DNA of 11,709 nucleotides from Polyrhizophydium stewartii. Its lineage: Eukaryota > Chytridiomycota > Chytridiomycetes > Rhizophydiales. The stretch lies in the NCBI GenBank assembly GCA_027604665.1, contig JADGIZ010000568.1:1-11709 (forward strand), given 5' to 3'. Position 1 is the first letter of the stretch, and every line of letters starts with the position of its first letter. The notes beneath the pieces are model-generated. The model was not told the origin of the DNA. It did no database searches and saw only the letters and a program-made list of their open reading frames with translations. The translations under genes and the position numbers were made by a program. This document shows positions 1 to 10,400 of this stretch, piece by piece.

Positions 1-2
1 GA

Positions 3-20
3 GGGAGGGAGGGAGCAGGG
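3..20 (+). other. G-quadruplex motif in the RPA135 3' flank
   Basis: Plus strand shows four GGG runs at 3-5, 7-9, 11-13 and 18-20 with loops of 1, 1 and 4 bases, a canonical G4 pattern. It lies about 50 bases past the RPA135 stop codon, on the template strand. The rest of 1-70 has no gene; it is G+C-rich without a recognisable AATAAA signal on the minus strand. Confidence 0.7.
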
Positions 21-70
21 TGCTGGCGGTGCCCGGCGGCGCCTGCCCGCCAGAGAGACAGGAGACACGC

Positions 71-3000
71 TCAGGCGCGATGCGCAATGTCGAGCCGGAG
101 CTTGATGTTCATGGCAACGAGCTCCGTGCAGAGATACCGGAACACATACGGGATGGCAATGACCTCGATGCCGCGGCTGGTGCCACAGGTCATGCACTCG
201 ACGACGCGGCCGGCCGACGCCGGGTCCGATGCGGTCGTGGCCGCGGCTGCGCCGCCGCTGGGCACGGTCGCGTCGAGCGTCTCGCCCGCAACGCCAAGGC
301 GACGCTGCATCGGGCTAAGAATGCTGCCGCAGAGCCTGCAGACGTGGCACTGCGAGTAGTCGGAGCAGTTCATCAGGCGGTCCTTGAGCAAGAACGACAC
401 GCCGTGCGCGAGCAGCGAGTCGCGCTCCATCTCGCCAAAGCGGATACCACCGGCGCGCTTGCGGCCCTTGACGGGCTGCTGCGTGAGGTTGTGCACCGGA
501 CCGGTCGTGCGCACCTGGTACTTGTCGGACACCATGTGACGCAGGCGCTGGTAGTACACCACGCCAATGTAAATGTCCGCCTTGAACTCCTGGCCCGTGA
601 TGCCAGAGTACATGGGCTCGTTGCCGTGGTAGTTGAACCCGGCCTTGGCAAGCTCCTCGCCGAAAAAGTCGGCCGCGGCATGGTTCTCATTGAACCGGAA
701 CGGCGTCGCGTCCTGCGAGTGCCCGTGCAGCGCACCCGCCTTGCCGGCAAGCGACTCGACAAACATGCCAATCGTCATGCGCGACGGGAACGCGTGCGGG
801 TTGATGATCACGTCAGGGATGATGCCGCTCTCCGAAAAGGGCATGTCGATCGACGGCCACTTTTGCGAAATGACACCCTTTTGGCCGTGTCGCGACGAGA
901 ACTTGTCGCCAATGATGGGTGGGCGCGGGATGCGCAGCCGAATGTGGATCTTTTGCAGCTCCTGGTCGCCAGAGTCTGACCCAATCAGGCGCACCTGGTC
1001 CACATACGCATCCTCCATGCCCTTGTAGTCCTTGATGTACACCTTGCCCGTCACGTCGTCCACGTATGCATACATTGGGTCGCCCTGCGTCAGCCGCACG
1101 CCGACAATCGGCAGGCCGTCGAGGTCAATGAACTGCAGCGCGCGCGTGAGCGCCTTCTCGGACAGAGTCGTCTCGGTCTCGCCCGCGGCGACAAAGCCAA
1201 AGTGGTGCGTGATGGGCTCGCCGCGCCGGCGGTGCTCGGCTAGATCGACCCACTCGCCCTTGTAGATCGTGCCGTATCCGTAGCCGCGCTCGTACGACGA
1301 CTTGGCAATGATGGACGCGTCTTCCATGTCGTAGCCCGTGTACGAGATCACGCACACGACGGCGTTCATGCCGTTCGGGTACCCGTCGAGGCCATAGTCG
1401 TTGTGCGCGTTGGGCCGCACAATCGGGCTCTGACCCGTCTGCAGGCGGTACAGCTTGTTGTCTGTGCGGTGGAACAGGTTCTGCGCGGGCGTGCCCATCG
1501 ACTGCTTGCCCATCTGGCACTGGTACATGTTGCGCGGCGACTGGTTAAAGTCCGAGAACGGCGTCATGTTGGCCACCACGCTGAGCATGTCCGTGGGGTC
1601 AAACTCTTGGTGCGTCGTCAGGCCTGGCACAACGTCCTCGTTCATGCACGCAACGTTCATGTACACCTGCTCGAACGGACCCACGTAGTCCGTGCCGCCC
1701 GTCGCCAGGTACCTGACCGGCCGAACCATGCGCGCCGGCGACGAGAACAGGAACAGGCCCGGGTACTGCCCGCCGCGCGTCGGCGGCACATAGCCGATCT
1801 CGAGCGTCGCGGGCACGCGATGCAGCTGTCGCACCTTCCAGTCGCGCAGCGTTTGCGCGATGCGCTGCGCGACCGAGTCGCGGCACCAGCCGATCACGCG
1901 GCCGTCGAGCTGGACGCTCACAAGCACCTTCTTGCGGTTCCGCAGCTCTGCGCCAGCGTCGGCAACGACGCCATCCTGATCGCCGTGCTCGGCGTCGTCG
2001 TCGTTGTCGTCGTCGCCGTAGTCGTCACCGTCAACGTCCATGGCATCGCTGTGGCCGCGGTCCGAGTCGGGCACGGCCGCCGCGACGCGCGGGCCCTGTC
2101 CGCTGATCTGGCCGGCGCCAAGCGACGCAACGAGCTGCGGGATGTGGGACACGTCGATCTGGTCAAGCATGATCTCGCACTTGTGGCTCAGATGGTTGAG
2201 CAGGCCGCACGGCGCGCCGTCGGGCGTGTGCACGGGGCACAAGAAGCCCCATGACTCGGGCAGCAGCTTGCGCACGGTCGTGGTCTTGAGCTCGGCAAAG
2301 AACGAACCACGGTGGATCGACCGAAAGTGCGAGATGTAGCGGTAAAAGTTGAGCTTCTCACCGACAATCGTGTAACCAGACACCTGTTGCAAGTCCAGGC
2401 CCGTGTTGCTGACCAGGTTGCCCGTGGCCAAAAAGTACTCGAGCTTCTTGCCAATGTCCGCGGCGCCGCTGCAGCGCGCAAACACACGCTGCATGTACTT
2501 CTTGTCCGAAAAGTTGACCGTCGACGCGCTGCGCCGCAGGTCCGTGTTGATCTGCGTCTTGATCGCGTCGAGGTAGTCGCCGAGCTTCTCCTTGATGATG
2601 CCGACAAACAGATGGCCCGCGAGCAGCGTCTCTTGGAACTGCAGCGAGTCGGGGTTGTCCTGAGCGCAGTCGCCAGCGACAAGCGAGTACAGCTTCTGCA
2701 GCATAAATCTGCGCGCACGGCGCCAGACGACACCAAGCAGGCATGCAGGCAAGCAGGCAAACGCACGTGGAGCGTCAGCAGCGCTCGCAGAGCACGCACA
2801 CGGCAAGCGGTACGACGTCCAACGCACATGATCAGGTCAAATTTGGACTTGGCGTCGTTCAGGTGCACGAGAATGATCTTGCGCAGAAACTCGCGGCCAA
2901 CGTCCTCCTCAAAGGCATCTTCGGGCGAGTCGAGCATGACGGCAAACTTGGATCCCAAGTACGAGAGCGCCTGCTTGCGGCTAAACACCGCATACCGGCG

Positions 3001-4289
3001 GAACGAGCGCAGCAGTAGCTCGACGCGGTCCGTCAAGAACGTGTTCGAGTACATCCCCATGGTGATGCGCTCAAAGATCTCGCGGTCGCTCGCATCGCAC
3101 AAGGCGCGCAGCACCAGAATCACGGGGACCATGTACTCGTTCTTGCGGTACGAGAACCGCAGCGTCACGGCGCCGTCCGAGCAGTAGTGCATCGTCACCG
3201 TCTGCGACGTCTGGTCTGGCCGCACCGACCGGATCGACACGCCAAACTTGGTGTACGTTGGGCCGCGGTTCTGGAACGACGGACGCACAATCGCCGTCGG
3301 GTGGTTGCGCCGCGGGACAATCAGCAGGCGCACGAGACGCTCGATGCCGTTGGAGATGAAGTAGCCGCCAAACTCCTCGGCGTCCTCGTGGTGCTGCACG
3401 AGCTCGTACGGCGACTTGCCATACAGGTTGCACTTGGAGCTCTGCGCGTTCCCCAAAGCAGGTCCGCAAAGAGGATCCGGCGTCAGCGAGAGATGGCTTG
3501 GGCAACAAGACACCCACCAGCGCCAGCTGCAAGAGCGAGCACAGGGCACAACACTGATAGGGCATGTTCGACGCACCCGAACCATGATGGGCAGGCTGCC
3601 GAGGTTGCGTGCCTCGGTCTGGATCGGGCCGCCGTTGATGCGCCAGTTGAGCCGGATCTGCATCTTGGCCTTGTACGAGACGCCGCGCTCGCGGCACTCT
3701 GCCGGGTACATGACGTTGGAGAGGGCGCCCTTGGCGGCATCGATGCTCGGCTTGGCGACGGTGATGCCGGACAGCCAGACTGGGGGCAGCGAGCGGCGGA
3801 GGCGGTTGGCGGCAGTCGGGAAGTTCTTGGTCGTCAGCAACAAGAAAAAAAAGTGTGCTCGAGGGACACGCTGGCGCTCGGGGATGCCAGCGGGCGGGAG
3901 AGGGTGGGAGGCACGCGGCCGCCGCCGCACAGGCACAGCAGGCCCAGCGCGAGGTGCACAGCGGCACAGGCCGCCCGCGAGGTGCGCGCTGGCACACGCG
4001 AGCGCGGCAACTCACGCTCGAGCTTGTTGCGATCAGCAAGCGGTGCGTCGCGCTGGCCGTCAAACACCACGCGCGAGCCAACGTCGCCGACGGCGCGCTC
4101 GAGCAGGCCCGGGCCCGAGGGCAGCGCGGCGGCGCCAGACGACGCCGCGGGCGTCGTGCCCGCAAACAGCGCGTTGAACGAGTCAATGTGCGGCGCCGCG
4201 AGCTTGGCCAGCTTGGGGAACTGCGTGCCCGTGCGCGACGGCACGACGGCCTGCTGCTGCCGCTCGAGCGTGCGGAATGTCGGCGCCAT
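71..4289 (-). CDS. RPA135: DNA-directed RNA polymerase I second-largest subunit (RPA135/Rpa2), 4 exons
   Basis: Second-largest catalytic subunit of RNA polymerase I, which transcribes the large rRNA precursor in the nucleolus. Exons are 4289-4016, 3779-3577, 3441-2828 and 2708-71 (TGA at 73-71). They join in phase into about 1242 residues; yeast Rpa135 has about 1203. The start ATG at 4289 gives MAPTFRTLERQ, matching the conserved FRTLER opening of the family. Protrusion and lobe residues follow, including RRNHP near 202, SVRPDQTSQT near 227 and KNEYMVPV near 258. The fork carries LLPESWGFLCPVHTPDG near 510. DFNQSPRNMYQCQMGKQ lies at 750-766, GYDMED at 822-827 and the hybrid-binding GDKFSSRHGQKG at 964-975. 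The C-terminal zinc site has CxxC pairs at 1154/1157 and 1202/1205. The lineage-type external region and the motif wording fit Pol I rather than Pol II or III. Oddities are an acidic insert (about 578-614) and a long zinc loop. Confidence 0.96.
1960..2070 (-). repeat. Asp-codon-rich low-complexity tract inside RPA135
   Basis: GAC/GAT-rich sequence in exon 4 encodes an acidic stretch (about residues 578-614) that includes DDDNDDD. It lies between the fork-type segment ending near residue 570 and the conserved strand leading to GRVIGW. It stays in frame and is absent from yeast Rpa135 at this site, so it looks like a coding trinucleotide expansion. Confidence 0.75.
2709..2827 (-). other. RPA135 intron 3 (119 nt)
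   Basis: Donor AT|GTGCGT and acceptor GCGCAG|ATTTATG (phase 2). The splice restores KFDLIIFMLQKLYSLVAG across the junction, as in the family. GCTGAC at 2779-2774 is the likely branch site. A three-copy 8-bp tandem repeat lies between branch site and acceptor. Confidence 0.92.
2735..2758 (+). repeat. Three-copy 8-bp tandem repeat in RPA135 intron 3
   Basis: Plus strand reads AAGCAGGC, ATGCAGGC, AAGCAGGC in direct succession, with one mismatch in the middle copy. On the transcript this is a pyrimidine-rich TTGCCTGC-type tract between branch site and acceptor. Confidence 0.8.
3442..3576 (-). other. RPA135 intron 2 (135 nt, in frame)
   Basis: Donor CGG|GTGCGT and acceptor GCGCAG|AGC (phase 0). 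The splice joins LPIMVR to SSKCNLYGKSP, matching the family sequence at this site. A branch site GCTGAC is at 3487-3482. The length is a multiple of three and no in-frame stop occurs, so a gene finder could read straight through. The 45 residues it would encode resemble nothing in the family. Confidence 0.9.
3780..4015 (-). other. RPA135 intron 1 (236 nt)
   Basis: Donor GTGAGT follows AAG CTC GAG C (phase 1). The acceptor CCCCCAG precedes TCTGG. The join reads NKLELWLSGITVAKP, the same length as the corresponding yeast segment ending in SIAKP. A GCTGAC branch site lies at 3838-3833. It is the longest intron here and contains an eight-T run on the transcribed-sense strand. Confidence 0.85.
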
Positions 4290-4410
4290 GCACAGAGGTG
4301 AAAAGCGCGACAGAGTGCTCTGGCAGCCATGTCAACCCCAGCCTCGTGAGTCGGTGTGCGCCGCGCACCGCCCGCGACTTGCAGACTGCTACATCGGTCC
4401 ATTCATTCCA
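4290..4410 (-). promoter_or_regulatory. 121-bp intergenic region: SLH1 3' end and RPA135 5' leader/promoter
   Basis: It must hold both the 3' end of SLH1 and the RPA135 promoter and leader. I see no TATA box, AATAAA signal or GATGAG-type PAC element. Several ATGs precede the RPA135 start, including ATG GAA TGA beginning at 4409, one at 4402, and one at 4333 in a good context (GACATGG). A short perfect inverted repeat, GTGCG-CCG-CGCAC, lies at 4356-4368. A transcription start cannot be placed from sequence. Confidence 0.5.
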
Positions 4411-7400
4411 TCACACGACGCGGATGCGCAGCGGCAGCTGCTGGTCCAGCCCGCGGTAGCCGTCGCTGATCAGGAAGATGTCATAGTCGTACTCGCCCTG
4501 CGCATCGGGCGTCTCAAACGACATGCTCGTCGACAGCACCTCGGGGGCCGCGGCACCACTAGATCCCTTGCCGCGCTTTCCGCCACCGCCGTTTCCGGCA
4601 GCATTGCCCGGCTTGTTGTTGTCCTCATTGCCCCGCGCGCCGGCCGAGACGCGCTTGAGCCCCCACAGCTCGTCGAGCCGCTCGTCGCCGAGCACGACCC
4701 ACCACGCCTCGGTCTGCGGCTTGGGGAACTTTGGCGCATAGATCTGGTTCTGCCCGGCGCCCGTCTTCCATGGGCGGTACGGCCGCGCGCGCTCGAACCG
4801 CAGGTTGACCGTGTACACGCGGCCGGGCTCGACCGTCCACCGGCCCTCCTTGCTCGCGGCGCCGACAATCTCGTACTTGATGGCCATCACGGGCAGCGCG
4901 GCCGCAACGGCCAGCATCTCGCGCCGCTGCGCCGCGCTGAGCCCCTCGAGCGAGTTGACGACAAACTCCATCTCCTCGGTCGGCAGCGACACGACCTGCA
5001 GCAGGTGCTCGATGCGCCGGCCCGCGCGGTCCCTGAACCCGCCGCCGCCGTCGAGCAGCATCGCGGGCGTGACGTGCGGCAGCGTGAGCAGCGTCGAGTC
5101 CGACACCCACCGCGCCTGCTTAATGCACTGCAGCACATGCGCCAGCGCGCGCGTGGTCGCAAGGTGACCCTGCAGCACGGCCACGTCGATCATGGCCTGC
5201 ATCACGCGCACAGACTGGTCCAGCACCGAGATCGTGTCCGTGTGGTAGTCCGAGCACGGCAGCTGGTCGTGCCGCAGCAGGTGCGCCTGCAGCAGCAGAA
5301 ACGCCTTGAGGTGCGGGCTGTCGTACTGCACCAGGTGCGCGTCGCGCGCGTCAAACGCGTTCTGCTCGTCCTTGGCCACCTTGGCCTTGAACGGCAGCGC
5401 CTGCTCCAGATCCCTGTTCTTGAGATCCTCGTTGTGGCGCACGGGCAGCTCGTCGTACTCGGCCGCGTCCGTCAGCACGCGCAGCAGCTTGGGGTAGTCG
5501 CCGTCCGTCGCCTCGCCGCTGGCCTTCTGCCCGCTCGTGCGAAACTGCCGCACAAGCCGCTTCTTGAGCACGCCAATCGTCTTGTAGCGCAGGTAGTAGA
5601 ACGACGCGATCTTGCCAAAGCTCGTCGGCGTCACCTCAAAGTCGTCGACGATGCTGATGCACTCGGCGAACTTGAGCTCCTCGAGCGTGTCCTCGATCAG
5701 GCTCGACAGGTAGATCTCGACCGACGCATCCGTCGTGTCTTCGGCGCCATAGTACGTCGGATTCTGCACGGCGAACGAGCCGAGTCAGCAAGCGGGGCTC
5801 GCGACCAATCGCACAACCACCTGCATCCCTGCATCATCCACGCACCATGCGAACACGGCGGTACAGGTACGTCCACGTCAGGTAGTCCATGGCGTCCTGC
5901 TTGGTGCGGATCGTGCCCGACGCAATCTCGGCGTTAAAGTGGTCCTCGAGGCACGTGTGCAGGCTGCTCTCGACAGGGAACGGCTCGTGCAAGAACTTCT
6001 TGTAAAAGTTCTTTTTGATGTCGTGCACCAGCACAACGGCGACGCCGCTGTCGTCAAACTGCGGACGGCCGGCGCGGCCCATCATCTGCAGCACGTCGGT
6101 GATGGGGAAATCGACGTACCCCTTGGTCTTGGCGTCGTAGAACTCGGTGCCCTTGACAACAACAAGGTGCGCGGGGAAGTTGACGCCCCACGCAAGCGTG
6201 CTGGTCGCCACCAGCACCTGGATCTTGCCGTTGACAAACAGCTCCTCGGACAGCTTGCGGTCCGTCTCAATCAGACCCGCGTGGTGCAGCCCAATGCCAA
6301 ACTGCAGCGCCATCTTGAGCGCAGCGTCCTTGACGTTCAGCAGCAGCGCTTCCATCTCGTCCTCGGGCATGCGCAGGAACCGACGCGGGTTGTCCTCGTT
6401 GCCGCAGAACGTGATCAGGTCCTGCGCCGTCAGTCGCGTCTGCCGGCGCGACGACACAAACACAATAACGGGCTTGTCCGGCGAGTGCGTCATGATTGCC
6501 GCGTACGTAGGCTTGTTCATCGAGATCATGCGCGGGCAGTCTGTCCAAGAAAAAGATGCGTCAACCGCCAGCCGCGAACCACCACAGCCTGCCAAAGCGA
6601 CGGCAGCAGCATCAGCAGCTAGCAAGCACAACAAGACTCACAGTGCTTGCCCGGGTATCCGTCAATGTAAATCTCGAGCGGCACAGGCCGCACCGAGTGC
6701 CTAAAGTTGAACAGCCCGACGTTGCTGATACTCAGCCAGTCGGCGAGATCGCCCGCATTGGCCAGCGCCGTACTCAGCCCGACAATGCGAATACCCCGCT
6801 GCGTGCGCGCCGAGATGTAATTCATGCGCGACACAATCACCTCGAGAATCGGCCCGCGGTCGCCGCCGAGCAAGTGAATCTCGTCAATAATCACCAGCGA
6901 CACGTCCGTGACGTACTTGCGGTTCTGCCACCCGCGACTGATGCCGTCCCACTTTTCGGGCGTGGTGACGATGATATCGGCGTTGCGGATCGTGGCCAGG
7001 TCCGGCGTCACATCGCCCGTGAGCTCAACCAGGTTGCGGCCCATGGCGTGCGTCAGCCGCGACCGCCAGTCCTGCACGCGCTCGCGCACAAGCGCCTTGA
7101 GCGGCGCAATGTACACGACCTTGGACTTGGGGAAGTCGCGGAACGCGCACCACATGGCCAGCTCCGCGGCGACCGTCTTGCCCGAGCCCGTCGGCGCGCC
7201 AATGAGCGCGTTCTCGTGCGTGTGGTATAGCGTGTGGAAGATCTGCGTCTGCACGGGGTTGAAGAACTGGAACCGCTTGGCGCACAGGTCCTCGAGCACC
7301 TCGTTGTCGAGCGCCTGCACGGGCAGCGGCAGCAGGTCCAGCAGGTCCGTGTGCGGCGCGCGGTTCAGCTCGGGCAGGATCAGGTGCTTGAACGACACGG

Positions 7401-10400
7401 GGATGCGCGTCTCGGCGCCAATCCACCGGTCAGACAGCGCGCAGATGAAGATCTGCGGCGGCAGGCCGTCCGTCGTTGAGGTCGAGTGCGGGATCGGCAC
7501 CGTAAACGACAGCTTCTGCGGCTCCGTGTAGTTGCGCTTCTGCAGCAAAAAGTACTCCGAGTACAGGATCTCGGCGTGCTCGGGGTCCTCGACCCAGATC
7601 CACCACGGCTCCGACATGCCGTGCACGCGGTCCGCCCACGTAAAGTCGGCCAGCACCGTGAGGGTCACGCGCAGCACCGTGCGCGTGATCGGCGCAATGC
7701 TCGCCTCGAGCTGCAGCATCGGAAACTGCTTCACGCAGCGCGCAAGCGTCTCGCCCATGCGGTGGTGGCGCACCAAGTCGCCGAGCTCCGACGGCTGCAT
7801 CTCGCGCATGGCCTCGATCTGCATGCGCTCGGCGTGCGGCTGCAGCTTGCCGACAATCTCTGCAGGCAAGTCAAACTGCGACAGCGGGTGCTCAAACGGC
7901 CACATGCGCTTGTCGACCGTCTTGCACAGCGACAGGATCACGGCCGCAACAGGCCCCCAGTTGCGGCTCATGGCAATCTCAAACAGCGCGCGCAGGATGC
8001 GCGACGCGTTCTTGGCCACGTACGCCGTGTCCGACACGAGCGCAAAGTCCTCAATGTACGCGCGCGAGATGTACGACTGCAGCAGCACGTTGGTTTTGCC
8101 GTGGCTCGTGTCCGTGCCGCCCTTGACGGCGCACACGCACTCGTTCTTGAGCAGGCCCTTCATCTCAACAAGCTCCTCGTTGCGCACGCGGATGTTCTCA
8201 AACTCGTTGCTCATGCTCAGCATCGCAAGCACGTCCGCCTCGTTCATGGTCGGCCGCATCATTGAGTTGAAGATCTCGATCGTCGAGTGGCTGATGTAAA
8301 AGTTGCTCGCGATGCGGCCAAGGTCCTTGGACGTCAGGTACCCCGTGCGATCGTCAAAGACAATCATCTGGTTCTTGTGCAGCGTGCGCGACGCGGCCGT
8401 GAGCAGGTCGCGGCGGCGGCTCGCAAGCATCGGGTCGTTGTGCAGCTCGTTCCAGTCCAGGCCGTACTGGAACGGGTTCTTTCGCATGCGCACATACAGG
8501 TACGTGTACGACAGCCACCGCACGGCCTCGTCCAGGTTCGTGACGGTGCCGAGCGAGATCTCGGCATTGAGGTTGTCAGCCAGGTTGGCCGAGAACGACG
8601 ATTCGATGGGGTGCTGCTGTGTCATTGACGACACGTAGTGCGTGAGCTTGTCGTGGGTCGTGAGGATAAAGCCAACGCCGCGGTCCTCGAACTGCGGGCT
8701 GTTGATCGGCAGCGAGCGCGCGCGGCAGCGTCAGCATTCCCTGTTCATGCTCAACATGCAAGCGGTGCGACGGAAGGAAGCGCACCGTCCCGCGCGACCA
8801 AAGATCTGGAGCACGTCGAGAATCGACAGGTCGGTGAAGGCGCCCTTCTCGGCGTTGTAGACCTGCGTGCCCTTGATAATGACCGCGTACGCGGGCAGGT
8901 TGACGCCCCACGCCAGCGTGGCCGTGCAGCACAGCACCTTGATCAGGCCCTTCTCAAACAGCCGCTCCGAGAGGTTACGGTCGCTGCGCAGCATGCCGGC
9001 GTGGTGGATGCCGAATCCGGTCGTGTAAAGCTCTTTGAGCTCCTTGTTCTTGGACTTTTGCACCTCCTTGAGCTGCAGCGCGTACTGGTCGTCGGCGGTG
9101 CAGTCAAACAGGCCCAGCTCGTTGTGGTTGAGGGCCTCGTCGCGCATGGCCTGCGCAGTCTTGACCGTGTCCTTGCGCGAGTGCACAAAGATCATGACCT
9201 GGTGGCCCTCGCGCACAAGGTCCGAGACCTTGGTGTAGCAGATGTCGGTCATCTTTGTCTGGCACGCCTGCGAGCCGGCCTTGGCCTTGACGCCGATAAA
9301 GTGCTGCTCGAGCGGCACGGGGCGGAAGCCCGCGTCAAAGAAGAACAGGCCCTGGTACGGATTGACTCCCAGGAACTGGGCAACGTCGACGTAATTGGGC
9401 AGCGTGGCGGACAAGCCCACGATGCGGATCATGGACTGGCTGGACTCGACCTGGCGCAGCGTGCGTGCGACGATGCTCTCAATAACCGCGCCGCGGTCTT
9501 CGTGCAGCAGGTGCACCTCGTCAATGATGAGCAGCTTGACCTTTTGCGAGAGCTCGGCATCCCCGACGCTCTTGCGCGTGACAACGTCCCACTTTTCGGG
9601 GGTCGTGACGATCATCTGAGTGTCGAGGATCTCGGCCTTGGTGAGCTGCATGTCACCTGGATGGGCAGATACACATGAGCGGGGCTACAGGAGTGAGCGG
9701 GGCGACGAGGCGTGGTAGGAGTCAACGGCAGCTCGCACCCGTAAGCTCGCGGACCTTGATGCCGAGGCTGCTGAGCCGCGACGAGAACTTGCGCACGACT
9801 TCGGCAGCGAGGGCCTTCATCGGAGCGACGTAGACAATCTTGAACTTTTCGCGGGCAACGTGGCCGTAGTCGTAATACTGCGAGACGGTGCGCAGCACAG
9901 TGAGCATGGCCACGTCGGTCTTGCCGGCGCCCGTTGGCGCGCACACGAGCATGTTCTCGTTGGTCTCGTATGCAATGGGGTACACGATGGACTGGACGCG
10001 GTTGAGCGACTGGTATCCCTTGAAGACGGTCTGGGCGAGCTGGTCCATGTCGCTGATGAGGATGCGCTTCTCGGTCGTGCGCACGGGCACGGCTTTCGCG
10101 ATCGGGATCTCAATCTCCTCAAAGTCCTTTTCGTCGACGCGCACGGTGCCCTGGGGCAGGGCGATTTTGGTGCCGAACGTGGACAGCATGGAGCTGCCCG
10201 TGCCAGACTGGAAGACGTTGGGGTATTGCGGCGCGGTGGCGCCGGCGCCTGGGTTCTTGTTGGACGCGAGCGGCGTCGATCCGGCGGCAAGCAGCTGCTC
10301 GGCGCGCGCCTGGCGGAGGCGCTCGCCATCGAAGCCGAGCAGCGTGGCGGAGCTGACGCTCTCGAGCTCATCTGGGCGGCATCGCAGCGAAGGTATGCGG

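Noticed and set aside
20..979. 319-codon plus-strand open frame
   Set aside because: Antisense shadow of the conserved RPA135 C-terminus; no recognisable motif.
71..2827. RPA135 as a single-exon gene starting with GTG at 2827
   Set aside because: The first 39 residues would be translated intron, and the conserved protrusion and lobe lie upstream in exons 1-3.
3814..3820. Alternative acceptor (GACCAAG) for RPA135 intron 1
   Set aside because: It breaks the reading frame set by the phase-1 donor and loses the clean NKLELWLSGITVAKP alignment obtained with the CCCCCAG acceptor.
4356..4368. Inverted repeat between the genes as a terminator
   Set aside because: A 5-bp stem is expected by chance in such G+C-rich sequence, and hairpin terminators are not how nuclear Pol II genes end.
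3187..5937. 916-codon open frame on the plus strand
   Set aside because: It runs antisense across RPA135 exons and introns, the intergenic region and SLH1. Its Arg/Ala/His/Val-rich composition with no domain is what codon bias in G+C-rich genes produces on the opposite strand.
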